From NCBI RefSeq assembly GCF_000425945.1, contig NZ_KE384481.1, forward strand, positions 434,001-498,000: a stretch of 64,000 nt of DNA. The letters run 5' to 3'. Positions within the stretch are counted from its first letter, which is position 1. Each line of letters begins with the position of its first letter. Made by a program: the position numbers and the translations under genes. The DNA is from Candidatus Solirubrobacter pratensis (lineage in GTDB: Bacteria; Actinomycetota; Thermoleophilia; Solirubrobacterales; Solirubrobacteraceae). Positions 27,812 to 35,616 of this stretch are shown here, piece after piece. A model generated the notes under the pieces. It saw only the letters and a list, made by a program, of their open reading frames with translations, was not told where the DNA came from and searched no databases.

Positions 27812-28738
27812 ATGACGCGACATGTCCTGGTCACCGGCGGCGCCGGCTTCATCGGATCCAATCTCGTCGACGCACTGCTCGACGAAGGGCGCGAGGTCAC
27901 CGTCCTCGACGACCTCTCGACCGGATCCCGGCACAATCTCGTCGGCGCGCTCAACCGCGGCGCGCGGCTGATAAACGGCTCCATCGGCGACCGGGACGCG
28001 ATCGCGAAGGCGATGCGGCCCGTGCCCGACACGGTGTTCCACCTCGCGGCGCAGATCGACGTGCGCCGCGCGGTCGCCGATCCCGAGCACGACGCGAAGG
28101 TGAACCTGCTCGGGACGATCGCCGTGCTGGAGGGCGCCCGTGCGGCGGGCGTCCGGCGGATCGTGCTGGCATCGACGGGCGGCGCGATCTACGGCGACGC
28201 GGAGACGATTCCGACGCCGGAGACCGCCGAGCCGCGCCCGCTCTCCCCCTACGCGGCGAGCAAGGCGGCGGCCGAGAGCTACTGCATGCTCTACTCGCGC
28301 CTGTACGGCCTCGAGTGCTTCACGCTGCGGCTCGCCAACGTCTACGGCCCGCGCCAGGACCCGCGCGGCGAGGCCGGCGTGATCGCGCTGTTCTGCGCGA
28401 ACGAGACCGGCGTGGCCACGGTCTTCGGCGACGGGCGCCAGACGCGCGACTTCGTCTATGTCGGCGACGTCGTCGACGCGTTCGTCCGCGCAGGCAACGA
28501 CATCCGCAACGGCATGTGCAACATCTCCACAGGCCGCGAGACCAGCGTGCTCGCGCTCGCGGCCGCCGTAGGCCTCGAGCCGGACTTCCGGCCCGAGCGC
28601 CCGGGAGAGATCCGCCGCTCGTGCCTCGATCCGTCGCTGGCCCGGCGCCTGCTCGGCTGGACGGCGCGCACGTCGCTTCAGGAGGGCCTGGCGCTCACCA
28701 GCACGGCTGCCGCCACGCGCCCAGCGAGACCCGCTTGA
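27812..28738 (+). CDS. NAD-dependent UDP-hexose 4-epimerase (GalE/Gne-like)
   Basis: The 308-residue extended SDR has the NAD motif VTGGAGFIGSN (about 7-17), the catalytic STGGAIYGD segment, and Y147-x3-K151 in LSPYAASKAAAE. It interconverts UDP-Glc/UDP-Gal or UDP-GlcNAc/UDP-GalNAc. In this operon it most plausibly supplies UDP-GalNAc and UDP-Gal to the GT4 enzyme, as Uge3 does in the fungal galactosaminogalactan pathway. It starts one base after the preceding stop. Its 3' end overlaps the convergent GH114 gene by 44 bases. Confidence 0.88.
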   Translation: MTRHVLVTGGAGFIGSNLVDALLDEGREVTVLDDLSTGSRHNLVGALNRGARLINGSIGDRDAIAKAMRPVPDTVFHLAAQIDVRRAVADPEHDAKVNLLGTIAVLEGARAAGVRRIVLASTGGAIYGDAETIPTPETAEPRPLSPYAASKAAAESYCMLYSRLYGLECFTLRLANVYGPRQDPRGEAGVIALFCANETGVATVFGDGRQTRDFVYVGDVVDAFVRAGNDIRNGMCNISTGRETSVLALAAAVGLEPDFRPERPGEIRRSCLDPSLARRLLGWTARTSLQEGLALTSTAAATRPARPA

Positions 28739-29480
28739 GCATCGCCATCAAGCCCATCGCGTTCGCGCGCGAGCAGAAGTCGCTCTGCCGGTACTCGGCG
28801 ACGAAGACGGCCTTGCCCGCGCGTGTGAACGGCTCCAGGCGATCGCATTCGTCGTACTGGAAGCACTGCTCGTCGAGCGCCCAGTCGAAGTCGCGCACGA
28901 GCGAGCGGACCTGGTCTAGGTCGTTCTTGAGGCCGATCGAGAGCCCGCGCCGGTGCGCCGCGCGCGCGAGGAAGCGGTTGTAGCGCAGCTGGTCGGCGCC
29001 GCGCAGGCGAAAGCCGGAGCGGTTCGCGTAGCCGTCGACGTTGTCGGCCTCGACGGCGTCGAAGCCCTTGCGCCGGCAGAGGTCGAGCCGCCGCTCCATG
29101 ATCGTCCCGAGCGTACGCAGGCGGCGGATGTCGAGCCAGCGCTCGCCCCGCCAGCCCTCGAGCGCGCGGCCGCGCACCGAGCGCGGGAACCGGCGCGCGT
29201 CAGGCCGCCAGCGCTCGTAGGAGCCGGCGCTGAAGTAGCAGACGACGTGGGTGCCGCGGGCGTGGAGCTGCTGGATCGCCGAGGTCGGCGTGTCGAACAG
29301 GTCGACGTCGTACATGTCCGCGGGGACGCCGAGGTCCAGCTTGCCGTCCAGCTGCCACTGCCACGTCGTGCGCGGCGGCGGCACCCACTCGGCGGCCCGC
29401 GCCTGCGCCGGAGCGCAGAGCGCGAGGACCGTCAGCCACGCAGCCGCGTGACCGTGCCGCTGCGCGCGTCGACGATCCAT
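28695..29480 (-). CDS. Secreted GH114 endo-alpha-1,4-polygalactosaminidase
   Basis: The 261-residue protein begins with a signal peptide (MDRRRAQRHGHAAAWLTVL, cleavage near ARA). The GH114 barrel follows with VVCYFSAGSYERWRPDA, WLDIRRL, the catalytic-region motif FDAVEADNVDGY (about 140-151) and FVAEYRQSDFCSRANAMG. Family members, including Aspergillus Ega3, cleave deacetylated galactosamine polymers. ATG 29480 is the only start giving a complete signal peptide. It makes the gene overlap the upstream propeller gene by 49 bases, and it also overlaps the convergent epimerase by 44 bases. Confidence 0.9.
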   Translation of the reverse strand: MDRRRAQRHGHAAAWLTVLALCAPAQARAAEWVPPPRTTWQWQLDGKLDLGVPADMYDVDLFDTPTSAIQQLHARGTHVVCYFSAGSYERWRPDARRFPRSVRGRALEGWRGERWLDIRRLRTLGTIMERRLDLCRRKGFDAVEADNVDGYANRSGFRLRGADQLRYNRFLARAAHRRGLSIGLKNDLDQVRSLVRDFDWALDEQCFQYDECDRLEPFTRAGKAVFVAEYRQSDFCSRANAMGLMAMLKRVSLGAWRQPCW

Positions 29481-30406
29481 GCGCCACCCGCTCCGACGGC
29501 GAGCGAGGTCGGGAAGCCGGACACGTGCGAGATCCGCTCGACCCCGCCCGTCTGCGGGTCGATCCGCTCGACCTCCCCGCCCTTCGTGTCGAGGACGAGG
29601 ACGCCCTCGCGCGTGATCGCCAGCGCGCCCGGCGCGCCGCCGACCTTCACCGGCGCTCCTTGCCGCTGCCCGCTCGCGGCGCTCAGCCGCGTCACCGTGC
29701 CGTCGCCGCGGTTGGCGACCCAGACGCTGCCGAACCCGACCGCGAGGTCCTGCGGATCGCGCCCGACCGGCAGCCGCCGGCCGATCACGAGGTTCTCGCG
29801 CGGGTCCAGGCGCGCGACCGTGCCGTCGCCGGCGTTGACGACCCACACGTAGCCGGCGCCGACCGCCAGCGCGGCGGGGAAGCTGCCGGTCCGGACGGGC
29901 TTGCCGACGACCCGGTTGGAGATCGGGTCGATCCGCGTGACCGTGCCCTGCAGGCCGTTGGTGACGAACACGCCGTCAGGGCTGGCCGCCACGTCGACGG
30001 CGTCCGTGCCGATCGGGATCCGGCGGCCGCTGCCGGGCAGCAGCGGGTCCAGCCGCGTCACCGTATCGTCGCCCGCGTCGGCGGTCCAGACCGAGCCGGC
30101 GCCGACGGCGACGCGCAGCGGCGCCGACCCGGTCGTGTGGGGCGCCGGGCGCGAGGAGCCGGCCGCGGCGTCGATCGCGACGACGCGGTTGTCGCGGCCG
30201 GACACGACCCAGACCGTGTCGCCCTGGACGGCGACATCGGTCGGGACGCGGCCCACGTGCACGCCCGCCGCCGCCCTGACGGTCTCCGAGCCGCTGCGCG
30301 TGAGGACGACGATCAGCGCGGGCGCGATCACCACGACGAGCATCCCGATCACTGCGGCCAGCAGCGCCCAGCGGGGGAACGGCCTGCCCAGCGTTGCGGC
30401 GCTCAT
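29432..30406 (-). CDS. Membrane-anchored YVTN-type beta-propeller protein
   Basis: The 324-residue protein has one N-terminal transmembrane helix (about 13-36) and six to seven propeller blades with the recurring pattern VGAGYVWVVNAGDGTVARLDP. It faces outside the membrane. Unlike the propeller at 25274-26896, it has almost no cytoplasmic part. It probably binds a protein or glycan partner. Its start overlaps the upstream protease-like gene (ATGA), and its end overlaps the GH114 gene, so the three minus-strand genes form one unit. Confidence 0.78.
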   Translation of the reverse strand: MSAATLGRPFPRWALLAAVIGMLVVVIAPALIVVLTRSGSETVRAAAGVHVGRVPTDVAVQGDTVWVVSGRDNRVVAIDAAAGSSRPAPHTTGSAPLRVAVGAGSVWTADAGDDTVTRLDPLLPGSGRRIPIGTDAVDVAASPDGVFVTNGLQGTVTRIDPISNRVVGKPVRTGSFPAALAVGAGYVWVVNAGDGTVARLDPRENLVIGRRLPVGRDPQDLAVGFGSVWVANRGDGTVTRLSAASGQRQGAPVKVGGAPGALAITREGVLVLDTKGGEVERIDPQTGGVERISHVSGFPTSLAVGAGGAWIVDARSGTVTRLRG

Positions 30407-31251
30407 CCGTCGAGTGCCTCCGTGCCGGGCAGCCGCGTGGCGGGCACGGGCGCGTTGAGCCGCGCGTCGATCGCGCGGAAGCCGGGGTGGCCGGCACGGG
30501 CGAACGCGTCCTGCGCGCTCACGCAGCGATACTGATCGTGCCAGCCGACGTAGACCTGGCGCGGGCCGGGCCGGAGCTCGTCCAGGCGCCGGCGGATGTC
30601 GCTCCAGGGCAGCGTCAGGCCGGGCCCGGACGCGCGCGGCACGGCCATCCCGACGAGGCGTCCCGCCTGGTCGAGCACCGGACCGCCGGTGACCTCGGGA
30701 ACGAGCGGGGCGTCGAGCGCGACCGCCGTGTGCAGCAGCGGCAGCCTCGCGTCGACCGGCGCCGGCCCGGCGCCGCTCGACGCGCGCACGGGGATGCTCA
30801 CCAGCCCATAGGCGCCGGCGTCGGGATCCGTGCTGCGGCGGCCGACCGAGCGCAGCAGCTGCCCGGGCCCCGGCGCGGGCGCCGGCGCGGGCGAGAGCAG
30901 GCCGGGGATGCGCGGGTACGCCTCGACCAGCGCGATGTCGTCGCAGGGCGCACGCGCGACGATCCGCCCATGCAGCACGCCGAGCTGGGTCGAGAGCTTG
31001 AGCGAGCGTGCTCCCCAGACGGTATGGGCGGTCGTGACGATCAGCCCGCTGTCGCCGTTGACGACGATGCCGGAGCTGTGCACGTCATCGCTCCCGATCC
31101 GCGCGTCGATCGCCACGACGCCGAGCTCGAGCTTCTGGGCAGGTCTCGTCGCGGCGGGCGCCGGCGGGCGCTTGCCGCCGCCTCCGCAGGCGTTCAGCCC
31201 GCCCGCGCAGAGCAGTGCGATACCGCTTGCCATCAGGACGCGCCGGAGCAT
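30403..31251 (-). CDS. Trypsin-like serine-protease-fold lipoprotein, probably inactive
   Basis: The 282-residue protein has a lipoprotein signal with lipobox LNAC (Cys22). The body follows the S1C/trypsin-like layout: His76 in IVTTAHTVWG, Asp105 in CDDIALVEA, and VPEVTGGPVLD where active enzymes have G-x-S-G-G-P. At the nucleophile position the sequence reads Thr188, so it is probably a non-catalytic binder or sensor. The C-terminal region has a short Tyr/His-containing extension. It is the first gene of the minus-strand unit ending in GH114, and it diverges from the SCO gene. Confidence 0.72.
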   Translation of the reverse strand: MLRRVLMASGIALLCAGGLNACGGGGKRPPAPAATRPAQKLELGVVAIDARIGSDDVHSSGIVVNGDSGLIVTTAHTVWGARSLKLSTQLGVLHGRIVARAPCDDIALVEAYPRIPGLLSPAPAPAPGPGQLLRSVGRRSTDPDAGAYGLVSIPVRASSGAGPAPVDARLPLLHTAVALDAPLVPEVTGGPVLDQAGRLVGMAVPRASGPGLTLPWSDIRRRLDELRPGPRQVYVGWHDQYRCVSAQDAFARAGHPGFRAIDARLNAPVPATRLPGTEALDG

Positions 31252-31407
31252 CTGCCGCGATCCTATGGGCCGCTTCTGGGGGTGGATAGATCGCCTCAAA
31301 CGATTCCTGACGGCTTTTCGCGTATACGTCAGGGGGTTTCCGTAGAGCTGTCGCGTATCCCCCATCGATGCCTTTCTGCGGCCGTTCGGCGCCGGTAGAA
31401 ACGCGGC
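31252..31407. other. Divergent intergenic region with repeated TCGCGTAT
   Basis: This 156-bp gap separates the protease-like and SCO genes and must hold both promoters. It contains a direct repeat of TCGCGTAT at 31318-31325 and 31351-31358, 33 bases apart. No sigma-70 hexamer pair was convincing. Confidence 0.35.
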
Positions 31408-32223
31408 GTGGCCTCCGCCGAAGTCTCCGAGCCGCTGCGCACCTCCGCCGGGCGCCGGCTGTTCCTGATGTTCCTGATGTGCGTGATGCTCGGCGGGCTC
31501 GGCGGGCTGCTCGCCGCGACGGTCCGCCACCCGCCGCCGGCACCCGTGCGTTTCACGCCTCCGCGCGAGGTCGCGTTCGACTTCCGCCTCCCCGATCAGA
31601 ACGGCCGTCGGACCTCGCTCGCCGACGCTCGCGGCAGCGTGGTCGCGATGACCTTCGTCTACTCGACCTGCCGCGACCTGTGCCCGGCCGAGGGCCATGA
31701 GATCGCCGAGGCGATGGAGCACGTCCAGAGCCGGAACGTCCAGGCGTACTTCGTCAGCGTGGACCCGCTCGGCGACACGGCCGCTCGCGCGCGCGAGTGG
31801 ATCGAGCGGCGCGAGCTGCCGCCCGATCGCACGCACTACCTGCTCGGCGGGCGCGCGCGGCTGCAGCCGGTCTGGAAGGCCTACGGCATCGTCCCGCTGG
31901 TCGCGGGTCCGAGCGAGGTCGCGGCGGCGGTGCAGGGCGCCGAGGCCTACTGGAAGGCCAACCCGTACAAGCCCGGGAGCTACTACGAGTACCGGTATCC
32001 GCCCGCGCGACCGGCGACCCCGCCATCGAAGGAGGCGTTCCCGAACACCGGCGACATGCAGTACCGCGGGCTCGCCCGCCATGCCGCCGGCTGGGACTAC
32101 GAGCACTCCGCCTATGTGCTGCTGATCGACAAGCAGGGCGAGCAGCGCATCGGAATCCCGTTCGAGCAGCTGAGCGAGAAGTCGCTGGCGCGCGACATCC
32201 GCACGCTGCTCGCCGAGCGCTAA
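31408..32223 (+). CDS. SCO1/SenC family protein (copper chaperone/thioredoxin-like)
   Basis: The 271-residue protein has one N-terminal transmembrane anchor (about 17-38) and an extracellular thioredoxin fold. The copper-binding motif is C-x3-C in STCRDLCP, and the conserved distal histidine is in YEHSAYVLLID. SCO proteins deliver copper to, or reduce, the CuA site of cytochrome c oxidase. An insertion (about 170-215) precedes the histidine. It starts with GTG at 31408. No oxidase genes are nearby, so it is an orphan copy. Confidence 0.9.
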   Translation: MASAEVSEPLRTSAGRRLFLMFLMCVMLGGLGGLLAATVRHPPPAPVRFTPPREVAFDFRLPDQNGRRTSLADARGSVVAMTFVYSTCRDLCPAEGHEIAEAMEHVQSRNVQAYFVSVDPLGDTAARAREWIERRELPPDRTHYLLGGRARLQPVWKAYGIVPLVAGPSEVAAAVQGAEAYWKANPYKPGSYYEYRYPPARPATPPSKEAFPNTGDMQYRGLARHAAGWDYEHSAYVLLIDKQGEQRIGIPFEQLSEKSLARDIRTLLAER

Positions 32224-32978
32224 CCGCCGCCGGTCGCCGCTCGCAGCCCGAAGTGAGCTTCCAGGCCGCGCCGGCCCTCCGGCGTCACCTTCACCGCACG
32301 CGACCCCGGCAGCGGGCGGATCCAGTCGAGCTCCTTGAGCCGGTGCGCCAGGGCGGCGCCGAGCGCGCCGCTCAGGTGGTGGTCCTGCTCGCTCCAGTCG
32401 ACGCAGTAGCGGATCGGCGGGCGGCGGCCGGCGAGCGCGGCGTCGAGGTCGACCCCGAGCCGATCGAGCGCGCCGGCGCCGCGGTCGGAGAGGCGGTAGT
32501 CCACGTCGCGGCCGTACGCGGACGGCCGGTCCGCGTGCGCTCGCTCGCGGTGGTGGCGCCCGTCGCCTCCCTGCAGGATGCCGTCGCGCACCAGCGCGGC
32601 CATCAGGTCGACGCCGAGCCGGCCGGCCAGGTGGTCGTAGCACGTGCGCGCGGCGCGCAGGGCCTGCGCGCGCGTGCCGTCCTTGAGGCTCCGCACCGGG
32701 GCGGGCGGCGCGATCGCCGCGAGCGCCTCGATGGCGCGGCCGACGGCGGGGCCGGAGACGCGGAAGTAGCGGTGGCGGCCGCGCGACTCGACGGCCACGA
32801 GGCCGCCCTCGACGAGCCGCGCGAGGTGCGCGCTCGCGGTGGAGGCCGCGACGCCCGCCTCGGAAGCGAGCACGCTCGCGGGGAGCTCGCGTCCGTCGGC
32901 GAGCGCCATCAGCACGCGCGCGCGGGCGGGCTCGCCGATCAGTGCTCCCACGCTCGCGAGGTCGGTATCGCCGAGCAT
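32220..32978 (-). CDS. ArsR-type helix-turn-helix transcriptional regulator
   Basis: The 252-residue protein has a winged helix at the N-terminus (about 10-85; EPARARVLMALADG, then AASTASAHLARLVEGGLV and GRHRYFRV). The rest is a long C-terminal domain with a second helix-turn-helix-like segment near the end. It probably represses or activates in response to a ligand bound by the C-terminal part. The start at 32978 gives the usual length upstream of the winged helix. Its stop overlaps the convergent SCO stop (CTAA). A perfect inverted repeat lies 22-44 bases upstream and may be its own operator. Confidence 0.85.
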   Translation of the reverse strand: MLGDTDLASVGALIGEPARARVLMALADGRELPASVLASEAGVAASTASAHLARLVEGGLVAVESRGRHRYFRVSGPAVGRAIEALAAIAPPAPVRSLKDGTRAQALRAARTCYDHLAGRLGVDLMAALVRDGILQGGDGRHHRERAHADRPSAYGRDVDYRLSDRGAGALDRLGVDLDAALAGRRPPIRYCVDWSEQDHHLSGALGAALAHRLKELDWIRPLPGSRAVKVTPEGRRGLEAHFGLRAATGGG

Positions 32979-33000
32979 GCGATCGACGCTAGCGCGGGGA

Positions 33001-33022
33001 CGCTTCGTCCCCGGACGAAGCG
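33001..33022. promoter_or_regulatory. Perfect 10-bp inverted repeat upstream of the ArsR-type gene
   Basis: The arms CGCTTCGTCC (33001-33010) and GGACGAAGCG (33013-33022) are separated by CC. The site is 22 bases upstream of the regulator start on the minus strand, a typical place for an autoregulatory operator. Confidence 0.55.
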
Positions 33023-33026
33023 ATCC

Positions 33027-33194
33027 AGATGGTTGATTTCGCGGCCGTCGTGCCCGGATGTGCGTGCACCGTGGATGCAGGGCGCCGCCCGCCACGCCCG
33101 CGATGTACCGGGCGTACCTCCGGGCCTGGCGGGTGGCGATCCTGCGCCGCGGGGCGCGTGCAGCCGGGTGCGAGGGTGGTGGAATCAACCATCT
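33027..33194. repeat. 168-bp segment bounded by a perfect 12-bp inverted repeat
   Basis: AGATGGTTGATT (33027-33038) and its exact complement (33183-33194) bracket a GC-rich, non-coding segment that also has internal partial complementarity (for example CCCGCCACGCCCG against CGGGCCTGGCGGG). The right end overlaps the SDR stop codon. It could be a MITE-like remnant, a structured small RNA or coincidence; no target-site duplication was seen. Confidence 0.35.
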
Positions 33195-34092
33195 AGCGAT
33201 AGCCCGTGTCGTCTGGGGACAGGCCCTTGTCGCGGTGCTCGAGGATGTAGCGCCATGCGTCCGGCCGGGTGCCGTCGATGTCGGTGAAGCCGTAGACCTG
33301 CGCGAGCCCGCCGCTCGAGAGCGACTGCCCGTTGAAGCGGGCGACCTCGGGATCGGTGGCGAGCGCCGCGACGGCGCGGCCGACGTAGCGCGGCGACTCC
33401 GAGATGCAGAAGTGCGGGATCCGCTCGGTCGCGTCGCGCCAGTTCTCCTCGGTCACGCCGAAGGCCTCGAGCATCATCTCCGAGCGCAGCCAGCCCGGCG
33501 TGAGCGCGACGGCGGTCGCGCCGCGCGGCCCGAGCTCCTGCGCCTGGTCCCAGGCGAGCCGGTTGATGCCGGTCTTCGCGAGGTCGTAGAAGACCGACTC
33601 GCGGTAGTGCGTCGCGTTGTACTCGACGGTGCCGTCACTGACCTCCACGAGCAGGCCGCCCGCGTGCTCGATCAGGAGCCCGAGCGCGAAGTGGCTCGTG
33701 ATCAGGTGCGTCTCGATCGCGTTGCGGAGCATGCGCAGGCCCTTGGCGAGGTCGTGCTCCCAGACGGGAGTGTTGAACTCGAGCAGGCGCTCGCCGCCCC
33801 AGGCGTCGTTGACGAGCACGTCGAGCCGCCCCTGCTCCTGGCGGATGCGCGCCACGAGCGCCTCCACCTGCGCCGGATCGAGGTGGTCGGCCTGATGGGC
33901 GATGCCCGTGCCGCCGGCCTGCGTCACCAGCTCGGCGGTCTCCTCGATCGTTTCCAGGCGGTCGTAGTCCGAGCGCTGCGTGCGCGTGCTGCGGCCCGTG
34001 CAGTACACGGTCGCCCCGATCTCCCCGAGCCCGACGGCGATCCCGCGCCCCGCTCCGCGCGTGGCGCCGGCGACGAGCGCGATCACCGCCAT
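33193..34092 (-). CDS. SDR family oxidoreductase
   Basis: The 299-residue protein is a classical short-chain dehydrogenase with cofactor motif LVAGATRGAGRGIA (about 6-19), the adenine-pocket region CTGRSTRTQ suggesting NADP preference, VNDAWGG (in place of NNAG) and the catalytic Y-x3-K in VFYDLAKTGIN. The substrate is unknown. A longer in-frame upstream extension was rejected because ATG 34092 places the Rossmann strand at the N-terminus. It lies 55 bases downstream of the MocR-type gene on the same strand. Confidence 0.88.
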   Translation of the reverse strand: MAVIALVAGATRGAGRGIAVGLGEIGATVYCTGRSTRTQRSDYDRLETIEETAELVTQAGGTGIAHQADHLDPAQVEALVARIRQEQGRLDVLVNDAWGGERLLEFNTPVWEHDLAKGLRMLRNAIETHLITSHFALGLLIEHAGGLLVEVSDGTVEYNATHYRESVFYDLAKTGINRLAWDQAQELGPRGATAVALTPGWLRSEMMLEAFGVTEENWRDATERIPHFCISESPRYVGRAVAALATDPEVARFNGQSLSSGGLAQVYGFTDIDGTRPDAWRYILEHRDKGLSPDDTGYR

Positions 34093-34147
34093 GCGGCCGG
34101 GTCGAGCGCCGGCAGAGCGCTGCGCCGCGTGCCGGCGCTCGATCGCC

Positions 34148-35575
34148 TCACCGGACGGCGGCAAGCCGCTTGACACCTTCGGCGAGCCGCTCGGGCGGCT
34201 CGGCGGCGTAGGTGAGACGGACGAACGGGGCGGGCGGCTCAGCGGCGAAGAATGGGCGCCCAGGGTAGACGACCACGCCGGCCGCGGCCGCCCGCCGGGC
34301 GAGCTCGCGGTCGTCCTCGCCGGGATCGAGCCGGACCCAGAGGTTGATGCCGCCGGACGGGAGTCCCGCGAGCCTCGCCGCCGCGCGGTCTTCGAGCGGC
34401 CCCAGCTGCTCCTCAACCGCGGCGGCGAGCGCGTCGCGGCGCTCGCGCAGCACCTTGCGCAGCCGGCGCAGGTGGGCGCGCCAGGCGGGCGCGGCGACGA
34501 GCTCGAGCGCAGCCTCCTGCAGCGGCCCGGAGACGAACAAGTCCTCGACGATGCGGGCGGCGCGCAGGCGCGCGGCGGCCGGGCCGCGGGCGACGACCGC
34601 GCTGATGCGCAGGCTCGGCGCCGACGGCTTCGTCAGTGAGCGGACGTGGACGACGTGACCGTCCGGGTCGTCGTGGAAGAGCGGCGGCGGCGGCTCCGGG
34701 GCGCCGAGCGAGAGCTCGCGGAAGGCGTCGTCCTCGATCAGGAACGCGCCGGCCGCGCGCACGGCGGCGAGCACGTCGGCGCGGCGCTCGAGCGCGAGCG
34801 TCGCGCCGTGCGGGTTGGCGTGCACGGGCTGGAGGTAGACGAGCCGGGCGCCGGACTCGTGGAGCGCGTCGGCGAGCAGGTCGGGGCGCACGCCGTGCTC
34901 GTCGGCGGGGACCGGGACGGGTCTCAGGCCCTGCGTCCGGGCGGCCAGCAGCGCGCCGAGATAGGTCGGCGCCTCGACGATGACCGCCGCGCCCGGCGCC
35001 GCGAGGCCCCGCAGGCAGGTGCCGAGCGCGGCCTGGCCGCCCGGGCAGACGATCACGTCGCCCGCCGTCGCGCCGCCGCCGACGGCGGCCGCGAAGTGCG
35101 TGCGCATCCCCGCGAGCCCCTCCGCCGGCATCCGGTCCCAGACACCTGGGCGGCGCGCGGCGCGGGCGAGCGCGGCACCCAGCGCGGCGACCGGCTGGAG
35201 CTCGGCGGGCAGGTATCCGGTCGACAGCACGATCACGTCCGGATCCGGCACCTGGAGCAGCGCCTCCAGCGGGTCGGCGTCGATCGCCCGCGGCCCGAGC
35301 GCCACGGTCTGCCACGAGTGGTCCGGCGCCGCCGCGGGCACGCTCGCGCGAGCGGCGACGAACGTCCCCCGCCCCGGCCGCGCCTCCACCAGCCCGCGCG
35401 CCGCCAGCGCGGCGATCGCACGCTGCACGGTCGCGGGCCCGGCGCGATGGCGCGCCATCAGCTCGCGCACCGACGGCAGCCGGTCGCCGGCAGCCGCGTC
35501 CGCGACCACCGCCTCCAGGTCCGCCACGATGGGCCCCGTTGCGATGATGCCTGGTGCAGTGTTACCGTTCGGCAT
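34148..35575 (-). CDS. MocR-type regulator: GntR-like helix-turn-helix fused to PLP aminotransferase domain
   Basis: The 475-residue protein has an N-terminal winged helix (LPSVRELMARHRAGPATVQ, about 33-55). A fold-type I aminotransferase domain follows (about 100-475) with GGQAALGTCLRGLA, PTYLGALLA, QPVHANPHGATL, IEDDAFREL and the PLP-lysine segment RSLTKPSAPSLRISAV. MocR proteins use PLP or an amino-acid aldimine as effector to control an adjacent divergent gene, here the EamA exporter. The annotated ATG at 35575 overlaps the exporter ATG. A shorter GTG start near 35527 is possible, so the true start is uncertain. Confidence 0.9.
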   Translation of the reverse strand: MPNGNTAPGIIATGPIVADLEAVVADAAAGDRLPSVRELMARHRAGPATVQRAIAALAARGLVEARPGRGTFVAARASVPAAAPDHSWQTVALGPRAIDADPLEALLQVPDPDVIVLSTGYLPAELQPVAALGAALARAARRPGVWDRMPAEGLAGMRTHFAAAVGGGATAGDVIVCPGGQAALGTCLRGLAAPGAAVIVEAPTYLGALLAARTQGLRPVPVPADEHGVRPDLLADALHESGARLVYLQPVHANPHGATLALERRADVLAAVRAAGAFLIEDDAFRELSLGAPEPPPPLFHDDPDGHVVHVRSLTKPSAPSLRISAVVARGPAAARLRAARIVEDLFVSGPLQEAALELVAAPAWRAHLRRLRKVLRERRDALAAAVEEQLGPLEDRAAARLAGLPSGGINLWVRLDPGEDDRELARRAAAAGVVVYPGRPFFAAEPPAPFVRLTYAAEPPERLAEGVKRLAAVR

Positions 35576-35616
35576 GGAAGATTCGAGTAACGCTACCGAC
35601 GCCGCGCCGGTAACGC
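35561..35616. promoter_or_regulatory. Candidate MocR operator: repeated GTAAC elements
   Basis: Two direct copies of GTAACGC lie at 35587-35593 and 35610-35616, and an inverted GTTAC lies at 35561-35565. All are within or beside the first codons of the divergent pair. Their codon quality is poorer than the gene body, which suggests that the region is really intergenic. Confidence 0.45.

Noticed and set aside
32989..33192. A 67-residue minus-strand frame between the SDR and ArsR-type genes
   Set aside because: It starts inside the SDR stop region, has no ribosome site or motif, and coincides with the inverted-repeat-bounded segment.
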